From an uncultured Actinomycetes bacterium (lineage in GTDB: Bacteria; Actinomycetota; Aquicultoria; CAJVYJ01): DNA of 29,119 nucleotides. The notes under the pieces were generated by a model that was given only the letters and a program-made list of their open reading frames with translations, did no database searches and was not told the origin of the DNA. Every line of letters starts with the position of its first letter. Within the stretch, counting starts at the first letter, position 1. The stretch spans positions 1 through 29,119 of the forward strand of contig CAJVYJ010000002.1 in NCBI GenBank assembly GCA_913009475.1. Reading direction: 5' to 3'. A program made the translations under genes and the position numbers. Positions 1 through 8,021 of the stretch are shown piece by piece.

Positions 1-120
1 AAATCTAATCGAACACGCACGAGTCGTGAACTAGAATCAATGTGTAGTATGTGATTACTAGTGTGTCCTGACCGATTCTCGTTGAATCATTCTCATTCTT
101 CCTTTTTTTTTTTTTTTTTT
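1..120. other. Unexplained leader plus 18-nt poly-T before adapter; probable artefact
   Basis: Bases 1-102 match nothing I recognise and encode nothing convincing. Bases 103-120 are an uninterrupted run of 18 T. The run leads directly into a complete Illumina P5 adapter, as in surface-bound P5 oligos, which carry a T spacer. Everything left of 179 is therefore suspect: it may be chimeric sequence joined through the adapter and not the genomic neighbour of ispG. Confidence 0.75.
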
Positions 121-178
121 AATGATACGGCGACCACCGAGATCTACACTCTTTCCCTACACGACGCTCTTCCGATCT
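121..178 (+). other. Illumina P5 / TruSeq universal adapter (contamination)
   Basis: The 58 bases match the Illumina P5 flow-cell sequence followed by the read-1 sequencing primer, ending in the usual GCTCTTCCGATCT. In two frames it translates to adapter-derived peptides known as database contaminants (containing NDTATTEIYTLSLHDALPI or RPPRSTLFPYTTLF). It is synthetic sequence left in the assembly. Confidence 0.98.
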
Positions 179-433
179 ATGGACGAGGACAAACTCCGCT
201 CCTACACATCTCATGCCCGTACTCCTTACGCTCTCATGTTTTTTCTACCCTCAGCCCTCAACGCTCTACCCTTTCACCTTTGTCATTCCCGACTCCGATC
301 GGGAATCCACGGCCAACCGTGCCTTCTACATTACGCTTTATATTTTTTGTTTCTCCGGGTTTTAGACTCGCATTTAACTTATCCTTAGCGATGTTGTATT
401 CCCTAAAATCGAATTAAAAGCTACAATGCTTAT
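179..433. other. Region upstream of ispG with a truncated intergenic repeat
   Basis: No gene is supported here. Bases 281-335 carry a TGTCATTCCCGA...TCGGGAATCCAC repeat seen again at 15278, 15387 and 15591. The flank before it (about 245-280, TACCCTC then ACGCTCT) also resembles the flank before the copy at 15591, so the repeated unit is longer than the palindrome. The right end of the element is missing. A TACAAT hexamer at 422-427 lies six bases before the ispG start and no Shine-Dalgarno sequence is visible, so a leaderless ispG transcript is possible but unproven. Confidence 0.6.
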
Positions 434-1489
434 ATGAGCAAAAAGTTAACAAAACAGGTTATGGTCGGCAATGTCGCTATCGGCGGCGGTGCGCCGATAG
501 CGATCCAATCAATGACCAACACAAAAACTATTAATATTGCCGCTACTTTACAACAGATCCACCGTCTGGAAGCTGCCGGCTGCGAAATTATTCGCATCTC
601 TCTTCCCGATGAACCATCGGTGAAAGCTTTTAAGCAACTAAAAAAAGAAGCCCAAGCGCCATTGGTAGCCGACATTCACTTTCGTTGGGAGTTGGCGGTA
701 GCCGCGATTAAAGCCGGCGCTGATAAAGTCAGAATAAATCCGGGAAACATTAAAGATAAAGACGGCATTAAAAAAATTGTAGCTACAGCCGGCCTCCACA
801 ATATTCCGCTCCGTATCGGCGTCAACGCCGGTTCTCTTAGTGACATTATTAGAGATTCCGACCTAGCCAACGCTGAGAAGTTAGTCGTGAGCGCCCTAGA
901 GAGTGTGGCTTTGATTGAATCTATGGGCTTTACCGATCTAGTGATTTCCGCTAAAACTTTTAGCGTACCGGAGGCCTTAACTGTCTATAGAACTTTAGCG
1001 GCAAAACTTGATTATCCCCTGCATATAGGTATAACCGAAAGCGGCACAAAAAAGTCAGGTTCCTTGCGTTCAGCCGTTGGTTTAGGAATTTTACTTTCAG
1101 AGTCTATTGGAGATACGCTGCGAGTCTCCCTCTCCGCCGACCCTGTTGAGGAGGTTTACGTCGCGCAACAAATATTACAAATATTGGAGCTACGGCGATT
1201 TCACCCTGAGCTGGTCTCATGTCCTACCTGCGCTCGCTGTGATATAGATTTAATACCAATCGCCAACGAGTTGGAAGAACGGCTAAGTGCCAGTCGGGCG
1301 CCCTTACGTGTGGCGGTCATGGGTTGTGTCGTTAACGGCCCCGGGGAAGCCCGACAATCCGATATCGGTATTGCCGCCGGCAAGGGCCGGGGAGTTTTAT
1401 TTAAAGATGGCAGAATTATAAAAAATGTAGCTGAGGAAAATTTTGTAGACGAGTTAATGAAATTGGTTCAGAAGGAAAAGCCGGAATAA
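434..1489 (+). CDS. ispG: 4-hydroxy-3-methylbut-2-en-1-yl diphosphate synthase
   Basis: IspG (GcpE) makes HMBDP from MEcPP, the penultimate step of the MEP isoprenoid pathway, using a [4Fe-4S] cluster and reduced ferredoxin or flavodoxin. The 351-residue protein is the usual bacterial length without the plant/Chlamydia insertion. The N-terminal TIM-barrel half includes the QSMTNT segment. The C-terminal cluster domain has Cys263 and Cys266 (CPTC), Cys298 (GCVVNGPGE) and Glu305, spaced as in characterised IspG. ATG at 434 is the only sensible start and no good ribosome-binding site precedes it. proS begins 12 nt downstream, so the two are probably cotranscribed, a common pairing (dxr-rseP-ispG-proS). 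Any dxr or rseP would lie left of the adapter junction. Confidence 0.96.
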   Translation: MSKKLTKQVMVGNVAIGGGAPIAIQSMTNTKTINIAATLQQIHRLEAAGCEIIRISLPDEPSVKAFKQLKKEAQAPLVADIHFRWELAVAAIKAGADKVRINPGNIKDKDGIKKIVATAGLHNIPLRIGVNAGSLSDIIRDSDLANAEKLVVSALESVALIESMGFTDLVISAKTFSVPEALTVYRTLAAKLDYPLHIGITESGTKKSGSLRSAVGLGILLSESIGDTLRVSLSADPVEEVYVAQQILQILELRRFHPELVSCPTCARCDIDLIPIANELEERLSASRAPLRVAVMGCVVNGPGEARQSDIGIAAGKGRGVLFKDGRIIKNVAEENFVDELMKLVQKEKPE

Positions 1490-1501
1490 AATGGAGGTTT
1501 A

Positions 1502-3241
1502 ATGCGACTATCGCGAATGTATCTACCAACCCTGAAGGAAGATCCCGCTGACGCTGAGATTATCAGTCATAAACTGATGTTACGCAGCGGTATGATACGA
1601 AAAGTTACTGCCGGGGTTTACGCTTATATGCCGCTTGGGTTTCGGGCGTTGAAGAAAGTGGAAAATATAGTGCGTCAAGAGATGGACGGAATTGATGCTC
1701 AAGAGATTCTGATGCCGGCGCTTCAGCCGGCGGAGCTATGGCAAATAAGCGGGAGATGGTATGCTTACGGTAGTGAAATGATGCGCTTAAAAGATCGGCA
1801 TCAGCGGGAGTTTTGTTTAGGCCCCACACATGAAGAATTAGTTACTACTTTGGCGCGTGAGGTTCGCTCTTATCGGGACCTACCTATTATTCTTTATCAG
1901 ATACAGGTCAAATTTCGTGATGAGATACGTCCTCGTTTTGGGGTAATGCGTTCACGTGAGTTTATTATGAAAGACGCTTACAGTTTTCATGCCGATAGGG
2001 AAAGTTTGGCTGCCGTTTACGCGTCGATGCATCAAGCATATGGCCGGATAGTAAAGCGCTGTGGTTTGAATTATAGATCGGTGCAGGCGGCCGGCGGTCT
2101 GATCGGCGGCGCTGTTTCTGAGGAGTTTCATGTATTGGCGGAAACCGGGGAAGATACTATCATCTTCTGCTCTGAGTGTGATTATGCCGCCAATCTGGAG
2201 CTGGCGGCATCGCGCTGGCATCTGCTGCCTAACGAAGAGCCTCAGCCGCTGTCTAAAGTGGAAACGCCGGGTAAAATCGCCGTCAGTGACGTGGCAAAAT
2301 TCCTGGACGTGCCCAGCTCGAAGTTGGTAAAAACATTGCTATATAAAGATAAATCCGGGGAATTGTTCGGTGCCTTAATACCCGGGCATAGGTCGGTTAA
2401 TCCGGCGAAATTAACTTTGGCGCTGGGACGGGAAGTAGCTCTTTTGGATAAAAATGAGTTTAATATCTATCCACAACTGACCTATGGTTATATCGGGCCT
2501 ATCGGGCTTCATGGAATTAAACTGATTGCTGATACCTCACTAAAACAACTCTACAACTTTATAGTCGGCGCTAATGAGAGTGACCATCATTATAAGAATG
2601 TTAATTTGGAACGTGATTTCACCCCGGACGCTTGGGGGGATATTATCTACGCTGAAGAGGGTGATATCTGCGGACAATGCGGCCAAGGTGAGTTGCGAAA
2701 GTTACGGGGCATAGAGATAGGTCATATTTTTCAGTTGGGAACAAAATACAGTGAAAAAATGGGGATAACTTTTGTTGATAAGACCGGCAAGCCTAAGCCC
2801 TTTATAATGGGATGTTACGGAGTCGGCGTCAGCCGTTTAGTCGCGGCCGCGATTGAACAGAAAAGCGATGAGCGGGGCATAATCTGGCCGATATCCATAG
2901 CGCCTTTTCATGTCCACTTGATTGCCGTCGGCAAAGATGAGAAAGTCAAGGAAACAGCCGAGGAGCTCTATAATAACCTATTGGCTGAAGGGGTTGAGAT
3001 TCTCTATGACGATCGTTCCATTAGCGCCGGCATTAAATTCGCGGAAGCTGACCTTATCGGCTTGCCGCTGCAAGTTATTATCGGCAAAAAATTTCTGGAG
3101 ACAAAAAAATTCGAGGTAAAAGAACGTGAAAATGGAGAATTAACAGAAGTGCCGTTTGAAAGTATTATCGGTTGGTTAAAAGATAAAATTCATAGTGAAT
3201 TGCGCCTTGTCAATGAAGAACCAAACAAAGAAAAGGCTTAA
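1502..3241 (+). CDS. proS: Prolyl-tRNA synthetase (bacterial type with editing insertion)
   Basis: This class II aminoacyl-tRNA synthetase charges tRNA-Pro in the cytoplasm. The 579 residues fit the bacterial ProRS architecture. The N-terminal catalytic core carries motif 1 and motif 2 (RPRFGVMRSREFIMKD). An INS (YbaK-like) editing domain sits at about residues 225-405. The core then resumes with GHIFQLGTKYS and the motif 3 region (GCYGVGVSRLV), followed by a C-terminal anticodon-binding domain. CxxC pairs are visible near FCSECDY and CGQCGQ. A GGAGG-like element (atggagg) precedes the ATG at 1502. It follows ispG closely, and the glycosyltransferase gene starts just after its stop, so the three probably form one transcription unit. 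Confidence 0.97.
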   Translation: MRLSRMYLPTLKEDPADAEIISHKLMLRSGMIRKVTAGVYAYMPLGFRALKKVENIVRQEMDGIDAQEILMPALQPAELWQISGRWYAYGSEMMRLKDRHQREFCLGPTHEELVTTLAREVRSYRDLPIILYQIQVKFRDEIRPRFGVMRSREFIMKDAYSFHADRESLAAVYASMHQAYGRIVKRCGLNYRSVQAAGGLIGGAVSEEFHVLAETGEDTIIFCSECDYAANLELAASRWHLLPNEEPQPLSKVETPGKIAVSDVAKFLDVPSSKLVKTLLYKDKSGELFGALIPGHRSVNPAKLTLALGREVALLDKNEFNIYPQLTYGYIGPIGLHGIKLIADTSLKQLYNFIVGANESDHHYKNVNLERDFTPDAWGDIIYAEEGDICGQCGQGELRKLRGIEIGHIFQLGTKYSEKMGITFVDKTGKPKPFIMGCYGVGVSRLVAAAIEQKSDERGIIWPISIAPFHVHLIAVGKDEKVKETAEELYNNLLAEGVEILYDDRSISAGIKFAEADLIGLPLQVIIGKKFLETKKFEVKERENGELTEVPFESIIGWLKDKIHSELRLVNEEPNKEKA

Positions 3242-3242
3242 T

Positions 3243-3890
3243 GTGCTCGAAAAACAAAGAATTTCTCTTATCATACCAGTTTATAATGAAGAGCTGCGCA
3301 TAGGTAACGTTTTGCGGGTAGTCTCTTCACTGGAGTGGCTGGATGAGATTATAACTATTGATGACGGTTCCAGTGATGGAACGGTTGCTGAAATCGAACG
3401 TTTTCCGGTTCGCCTTATAAAATTTTTCGATAATCGTGGTAAAGGCGCGGCGTTGCAGCGCGGGCTCGAGAGTTTAAAAGCTGATATTGTATTATTTCTC
3501 GATGCCGACCTTGTCGGTCTCAGCGAAAGTCATTTAAGGCAGTTGATAACGCCTTTATTGAATAATAAAGATCTGGCGATGACAGTAGGTAGATTTGCCG
3601 GTGGACGCTGGTCGACGGATTTGTCCCAGAGAATCGCCCCGATTTTGAACGGCCAGCGTGCCTTACGGGCTCAGTTTGCCGGGGAGCTGCCCGATCTTTC
3701 CAGTCATCGTTATGGGGTGGAGATATTTATCAGTACCTTTGCTAAGAAAAATAATTATAAAAGCGAGGAGATAGTTCTGCGCGGCTTATCACAAGTCTTA
3801 AAAGAGGAGAAAGAAGGCGTGATAAAGGGGACCGTTTATCGTTATAAGATGTACGGCGATCTTTGGAAGACTTGGCGAAAAAAGAGATAA
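3243..3890 (+). CDS. Family 2 glycosyltransferase
   Basis: This is a GT-A fold glycosyltransferase that probably moves a sugar from a nucleotide-sugar donor; the acceptor is unknown. The start IPVYNEELRI, then DDGSSDGT, GKGAALQRG and the DADL metal-binding (DXD-type) motif are standard for GT2 enzymes. The later part resembles the glucosyl-phosphoglycerate-synthase-like branch, but I cannot assign a substrate. No transmembrane segments are obvious, so it is probably soluble. The frame stays open upstream into proS. GTG at 3243, two bases past the proS stop, best starts the conserved domain; ATG at 3213 is the alternative. It is the last gene before the rimP promoter. Confidence 0.85.
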   Translation: MLEKQRISLIIPVYNEELRIGNVLRVVSSLEWLDEIITIDDGSSDGTVAEIERFPVRLIKFFDNRGKGAALQRGLESLKADIVLFLDADLVGLSESHLRQLITPLLNNKDLAMTVGRFAGGRWSTDLSQRIAPILNGQRALRAQFAGELPDLSSHRYGVEIFISTFAKKNNYKSEEIVLRGLSQVLKEEKEGVIKGTVYRYKMYGDLWKTWRKKR

Positions 3891-3909
3891 GACAGTGAGT
3901 AGCCAAAAT

Positions 3910-3938
3910 TTGCTTAAGCCATGGCGGTATGCTATATT
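3910..3938 (+). promoter_or_regulatory. Sigma-70-type promoter of the rimP-nusA-infB operon
   Basis: TTGCTT at 3910-3915 and TATATT at 3933-3938 are separated by exactly 17 nt, and the -10 is extended by TGC at 3930-3932. It lies in the only sizeable gap between the glycosyltransferase and rimP, in the right orientation. The predicted transcript start near 3945 would place the hairpin at 3964 about 20 nt into the leader. Confidence 0.6.
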
Positions 3939-3963
3939 TTAATTAGTTACAGATGAAGCCGCA

Positions 3964-3986
3964 AAGTGGGTATTTGCCCACTTTTT
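3964..3986 (+). terminator. Terminator-like hairpin in the rimP leader (possible attenuator)
   Basis: AAAGTGGG and CCCACTTT form an 8-bp stem with a 6-nt loop (TATTTG), followed directly by a T run. Because it lies between the predicted promoter and rimP, it would act inside the operon leader and not only as the end of the upstream unit. Similar AGTGGG/CCCACT hairpins are common before rimP-nusA in Gram-positive bacteria. Control by NusA is inference. Confidence 0.65.
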
Positions 3987-4004
3987 TATTGGAGTTGAAG
4001 AACT

Positions 4005-4469
4005 ATAAACAGGGCACGAATAATTGAACTCCTGATAGATGAACTGAGTTTGGAAGTCGAAAAGTTGGGCTATGAGCTGATTGATATTGAATGGCAGCGA
4101 GGTCCGGCCGGTGAGGTCTTAAGAATATTTATCGACAAACCCGGCGGGGTAGGTCTTGATGATTGCGCTCGTGCCAGTGAAGCTGTCAGCCGGTCTCTTG
4201 AGGAGCTGGATTTAATAAAATCCGCCTATAGTTTGGAGGTTTCTTCACCGGGTGTCGAGAGACCATTAAAAAAGCCAAAAGATTGGCAATGTTTTATCGG
4301 AGAGCGAATAGAGGTAAAAACAATTAAACAGCCCGATAAAAAACGGCGGAGATTTCGGGGCATCTTGAAAGCTGCCTCGGATGAGGATTTTGAATTAGAG
4401 GTTGATGGTTGTAGACTTGTATTTAAATATAGCGAAGTAAAAAAAGCGCATCTCTTATTTGAAGCTTAA
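4005..4469 (+). CDS. rimP: Ribosome maturation factor RimP
   Basis: RimP assists 30S subunit assembly. The core shows the family pattern: GYELIDIEW, LRIFIDKPGGVGLDDCARASEAVS, then SLEVSSPGVERPLK, with an Sm-like C-terminal domain. The first standard start is TTG at 4050, giving 139 residues. The reading frame before it, free of stops back to 3996, encodes NRARIIELLIDELS, which looks like the normal RimP N-terminal helix. Starting at ATA 4005 gives 154 residues, the family's usual size, with GGAG at 3991-3994 suitably upstream. The start codon would then be non-canonical. It is the first gene of the nusA-infB operon. Confidence 0.9.
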   Translation: MNRARIIELLIDELSLEVEKLGYELIDIEWQRGPAGEVLRIFIDKPGGVGLDDCARASEAVSRSLEELDLIKSAYSLEVSSPGVERPLKKPKDWQCFIGERIEVKTIKQPDKKRRRFRGILKAASDEDFELEVDGCRLVFKYSEVKKAHLLFEA

Positions 4470-4487
4470 GGAAAAGGGGACGATGTT

Positions 4488-5627
4488 ATGAATTCAGAGC
4501 TAATAGAAGCTTTAAGGCAACTTGAGCGTGAAAAAAAGATTAGCGCTCAGACCATATTAGACGCCCTGGAACAGGCGTTGGCCGTCGCGTATAAGCGGAA
4601 TCATCCTGAGGAAGATGAAATTCAGGTCTCAATCGACCCTGAGAGCGGGGAGATTACTGCTTATGCTGTTGAGTTGAGCGGCGAGGGCGAAGAAGCCAAA
4701 GTCGTCAGTCGTAAAGAAATATCCAAACAGGATATTGGCAGAATCGCCGCGCAAACGGCTAAACAAGTGATTCAGCAGCGGATTCGGGAAGCGGAGCGGG
4801 AGTTGATGTTTGATGAATATATCGATCGAGAAGGAGATATAGTGACCGGTATAGTTCAGCAATCAGATCAGCGCTATACGTTGGTCAACTTAGGCCAAGT
4901 GGAAGCTCTATTGCCCATAGCCGAGCAAGTCCATAACGAGCGCTATGATCATGGGATGCGTATCAAAGCGTATATCGTGGAAGTCCGTCGTACAAGTAAG
5001 GAGCCGCAGATAATTGTTTCTAGGTCACATCCGGGGTTATTAAAAAGGTTGTTTGAATTGGAGGTACCGGAGATCTATGATGGTTTTGTCGAAATCAAGT
5101 CAGTCGCTCGTGAGCCCGGTTATCGTTCTAAGATAGCGGTAGCCTCCAATGATAAAGATGTCGACCCTGTGGGCGCTTGCGTAGGCCCAAAAGGTTCGCG
5201 TGTAAGAATGGTGGTTATGGAGCTTAAAGGGGAAAAAATCGATGTTGTCCAATACAGCGACGACCCGGCAAAATATGTAGCTAACGCCTTATCGCCGGCG
5301 CAGGTGAAAGAGGTAAAGTTTAACGACGGTGAGCAAACAGCGCTGGTAATCGTGCCTGACAACCAACTGTCGCTGGCCATCGGCAAAGAAGGTCAGAACG
5401 CTCGCTTGGCAGCTAAATTAACAGGTTGGCGCATTGATATTAAGAGCGAGACTAAATATGCCGAAGAGTTGCTTTCACCCGTTGTCGAGGAAAAGCCAAC
5501 CGGTAAAGAAACGGCCGATCAGTGTGAGGCTATAAAATCAAATGGTGAACGCTGCGGCAATAAAGCCAAACCCAATAGTAAATATTGTGGGCTGGCGGCA
5601 CATAAAAAATTAGGGGAAGCATCTTAA
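4488..5627 (+). CDS. nusA: Transcription termination/antitermination factor NusA with a C-terminal Cys/His motif
   Basis: NusA binds RNA polymerase and modulates pausing, termination and antitermination. The 379 residues show the N-terminal polymerase-binding domain (1-120), an S1 domain (about 132-200, DIVTGIVQQ...), and two KH domains including DPVGACVGPKGSRV and LAIGKEGQNARLAAKLTGW. As in most Gram-positives there are no acidic C-terminal repeats. In their place residues 346-372 form a Cys-rich tail, with Cys346, Cys356, Cys367 and His372 around GERCGNKA and KYCG, like the small metal-binding motifs at the ends of unrelated proteins. ATG at 4488 follows an AAGGAAAAGGGG purine stretch. It sits in the operon after rimP and just before ylxR. 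Confidence 0.96.
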   Translation: MNSELIEALRQLEREKKISAQTILDALEQALAVAYKRNHPEEDEIQVSIDPESGEITAYAVELSGEGEEAKVVSRKEISKQDIGRIAAQTAKQVIQQRIREAERELMFDEYIDREGDIVTGIVQQSDQRYTLVNLGQVEALLPIAEQVHNERYDHGMRIKAYIVEVRRTSKEPQIIVSRSHPGLLKRLFELEVPEIYDGFVEIKSVAREPGYRSKIAVASNDKDVDPVGACVGPKGSRVRMVVMELKGEKIDVVQYSDDPAKYVANALSPAQVKEVKFNDGEQTALVIVPDNQLSLAIGKEGQNARLAAKLTGWRIDIKSETKYAEELLSPVVEEKPTGKETADQCEAIKSNGERCGNKAKPNSKYCGLAAHKKLGEAS

Positions 5628-5628
5628 T

Positions 5629-5910
5629 GTGAAGGTGCCAATGACGCCTATGCGTACCTGCATAGGTTGCGGCGCCGTTAAGCCCAAACAAGAGTTGGCG
5701 CGTATTGTTCGCGCACCGGATGGAAAAACCGTGTTGGATACAACCGGAAAAGTTAATGGGCGCGGCGCTTATATTTGCGTCGATATAAATTGTTTTAAAA
5801 AAATAAAGGTGAGCGGCTCATTGTCGCGGGCGTTGGCTATCGCGATTGAACCTGATAAGATAGACGAATTAGAAAAAATGTTTAAAAGTAACTATGGGCT
5901 GAATAAGTAG
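5629..5910 (+). CDS. ylxR: YlxR family RNA-binding protein (DUF448)
   Basis: This small protein of the nusA-infB operon has a YlxR fold proposed to bind RNA or nucleoid; its exact role is not settled. RTCIGCG near the start, RIVRAPDG, and GRGAYIC then CFKK are the signature segments. GTG at 5629 lies one base after the nusA stop; ATG at 5641, immediately before the conserved core, is an equally reasonable start. The usual partner YlxQ (L7Ae-like) is absent and infB follows after 59 nt. Confidence 0.9.
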   Translation: MKVPMTPMRTCIGCGAVKPKQELARIVRAPDGKTVLDTTGKVNGRGAYICVDINCFKKIKVSGSLSRALAIAIEPDKIDELEKMFKSNYGLNK

Positions 5911-5969
5911 CCGAAAATATTTTCTCGGTATTAATCATCAGCTTATTATAAAAAAGGCGGCACAAAAAA

Positions 5970-8021
5970 TTGCCAAAAGTAAGAGTTCATCAACTTGCTA
6001 AAGAATTAAATATATCCAGCGAGAAAATTATTGAATATCTCGCTAAAAAAGGTATGCCTGTTAAGAATCATTTCGCTACTCTGGACGAAAATACGGTGAC
6101 TCTGGTGAAAAAGATGGTGAACAGGGAGTTTAGTCGTGAAAAAGCTAAAACCGTTAAAGTTGGGACAGAGGCCAAAGGTAAAGGTTTGAGGCCGCCGAAG
6201 GCGTTGAATAAAAATAAAGTCGTCGCGCCGGAGGCAGCCAAGACGGAACCGGAAATTGTGGCTGTAGTAGTAACGCCCAAGACTAAGGTCGAGGTCAACG
6301 AGGGTGTGACCGTAAAGGACTTTGCCGAGGCTATCGGCAAAACTCCCAATGATTTGATAAAACTACTCATTGGTTTAGGCGAAATGGTTACCATTAATCA
6401 GCCTATCAGCCATGACGCTATTGATGTGCTGGCTGATGAATTAAACTTGGATGTGGAAATTATTTCAGCTGAGACCGAAGAAGAGGAAGAGATAATTGAC
6501 GACGAAGCCGACCTGGTCTATCGCCCACCGGTAGTTACGGTTATGGGCCATGTCGACCATGGTAAGACTTTGTTGCTTGACGCTATTCGTAAAACCGATA
6601 TTGTTAGTGGTGAGGCCGGTGGTATTACCCAGCATATCGGCGCTTATCAAGTAGAACACCATGGAAAAAAGGTAACTTTTTTAGATACGCCCGGGCACGA
6701 AGCTTTTACGGCGATGCGAGCTCGAGGGGCGTCCGTAACAGATTTGGCGGTGCTGGTAGTTGCCGCTGACGATGGTGTGATGCCCCAGACAGTTGAGGCA
6801 ATCGACCATGCCAGGGCAGCCGGGATACCTATTATCGTGGCTATCAATAAAATCGACAAGCCCGGTGCCAACCCCGAAAAAGTTAAACAGGAATTGACTG
6901 AATACGAGCTGGTTTCAGAAGCATGGGGTGGTGATACTGTCTTTGTAGAGGTCTCGGCCAAACAGAAGACTAATATCAGTGAGCTGATTGATATGATATT
7001 ACTGGTAGCGGAGATGCAGGACGTAAAAGCCAATCCAAACGCGCTCGCGAGTGGTGTGGCCATAGAGACCCGATTGGATAAAGGTCGTGGTCCGGTGGGA
7101 ACGGTATTGATCCAACGCGGTACTCTGAGGATAGGCGACGCTTTAGTTATCGGTAAAGTCTATGGTAAAGTCAGGGCCTTAATAGATGATAAGGGTAAAC
7201 ATATAAAACAAGCGGTTCCCGGGGAGCCCGTAGAAATATTAGGCCTGGCTCAAGTACCTAAACCCGGTGATAAATTTAAAATTTACGCCGAAGAAAAACA
7301 AGCCCGCCAAATTGCTGATGCCAGAGAGAAAAAATCACGTTTAGTGGAACAGGCGCGCACCAGCTTGGCTCTGGGAGATATTTTTGAGCGTATTAAAGAA
7401 GGCAAGATTCAGGCCTTAAATCTCATTGTCAAAGGCGATACTCAAGGCTCAGTGGAAGCCTTAAAAGAATCTCTGGAAAAAATTAATCAGGAAGAAGTAA
7501 AAATTAAGATAGTGCATAAAGGAGTCGGAGCGGTAACGGAATCCGATGTTATGTTGGCGACGGCTTCCAACGCTATAATTATCGGCTTTAATGTGCGGCC
7601 GGAGCCGGGCGCTAAGGAGATGGCGGAAAAAGAGAAGGTAGATATTCGCACTTATCGGGTTATCTATAAGATAATAGAAGATATCAGTGCTGCCCGCATA
7701 GGTATGCTGGCGCCAAAATATAGAGAAGAAGAACTGGGTAAGATAGAAGTCAGAGAGACATTTAAAGTACCGAAAATCGGTTTGATAGCCGGTTGTTATG
7801 TACTGGAAGGCGAAGTCAACCGTGATTCCTTAGCACGATTAGTCCGCGACGGAACAGTTATATATGAGGGCAAGATCTCCTCACTTCGGCGCTTTAAGGA
7901 CGATGTTAAAAATGTAAAATCCGGCTTTGAGTGCGGCTTGGGTATAGAGAATTTTCAGGATATCAAAGTAGGCGACGTAGTCGAGATATATGAGCTGGTT
8001 GAAGTACCGTACGAGGAGTAA
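5970..8021 (+). CDS. infB: Translation initiation factor IF-2
   Basis: IF-2 is the GTPase that brings initiator fMet-tRNA to the 30S subunit and promotes subunit joining. At 683 residues it is on the short side for IF-2, as in many Gram-positives. It has two IF2_N-type modules (about 1-50 and 110-165) joined by a Lys/Ala-rich linker and an acidic stretch (170-180). The G domain follows, with GHVDHGKT at 193-200, DTPGH at 239-243 and NKID at 293-296, then domains II-IV. The start is TTG at 5970, supported by AAAGGCGG upstream and by the MPKVRVHQLAKEL N-terminus expected for the family. It ends the first block of the operon. Confidence 0.97.
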   Translation: MPKVRVHQLAKELNISSEKIIEYLAKKGMPVKNHFATLDENTVTLVKKMVNREFSREKAKTVKVGTEAKGKGLRPPKALNKNKVVAPEAAKTEPEIVAVVVTPKTKVEVNEGVTVKDFAEAIGKTPNDLIKLLIGLGEMVTINQPISHDAIDVLADELNLDVEIISAETEEEEEIIDDEADLVYRPPVVTVMGHVDHGKTLLLDAIRKTDIVSGEAGGITQHIGAYQVEHHGKKVTFLDTPGHEAFTAMRARGASVTDLAVLVVAADDGVMPQTVEAIDHARAAGIPIIVAINKIDKPGANPEKVKQELTEYELVSEAWGGDTVFVEVSAKQKTNISELIDMILLVAEMQDVKANPNALASGVAIETRLDKGRGPVGTVLIQRGTLRIGDALVIGKVYGKVRALIDDKGKHIKQAVPGEPVEILGLAQVPKPGDKFKIYAEEKQARQIADAREKKSRLVEQARTSLALGDIFERIKEGKIQALNLIVKGDTQGSVEALKESLEKINQEEVKIKIVHKGVGAVTESDVMLATASNAIIIGFNVRPEPGAKEMAEKEKVDIRTYRVIYKIIEDISAARIGMLAPKYREEELGKIEVRETFKVPKIGLIAGCYVLEGEVNRDSLARLVRDGTVIYEGKISSLRRFKDDVKNVKSGFECGLGIENFQDIKVGDVVEIYELVEVPYEE

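Noticed and set aside
61..417. Open frames of 118 and 88 codons at the left end
   Set aside because: They translate the adapter and poly-T; the peptides are known contamination signatures.
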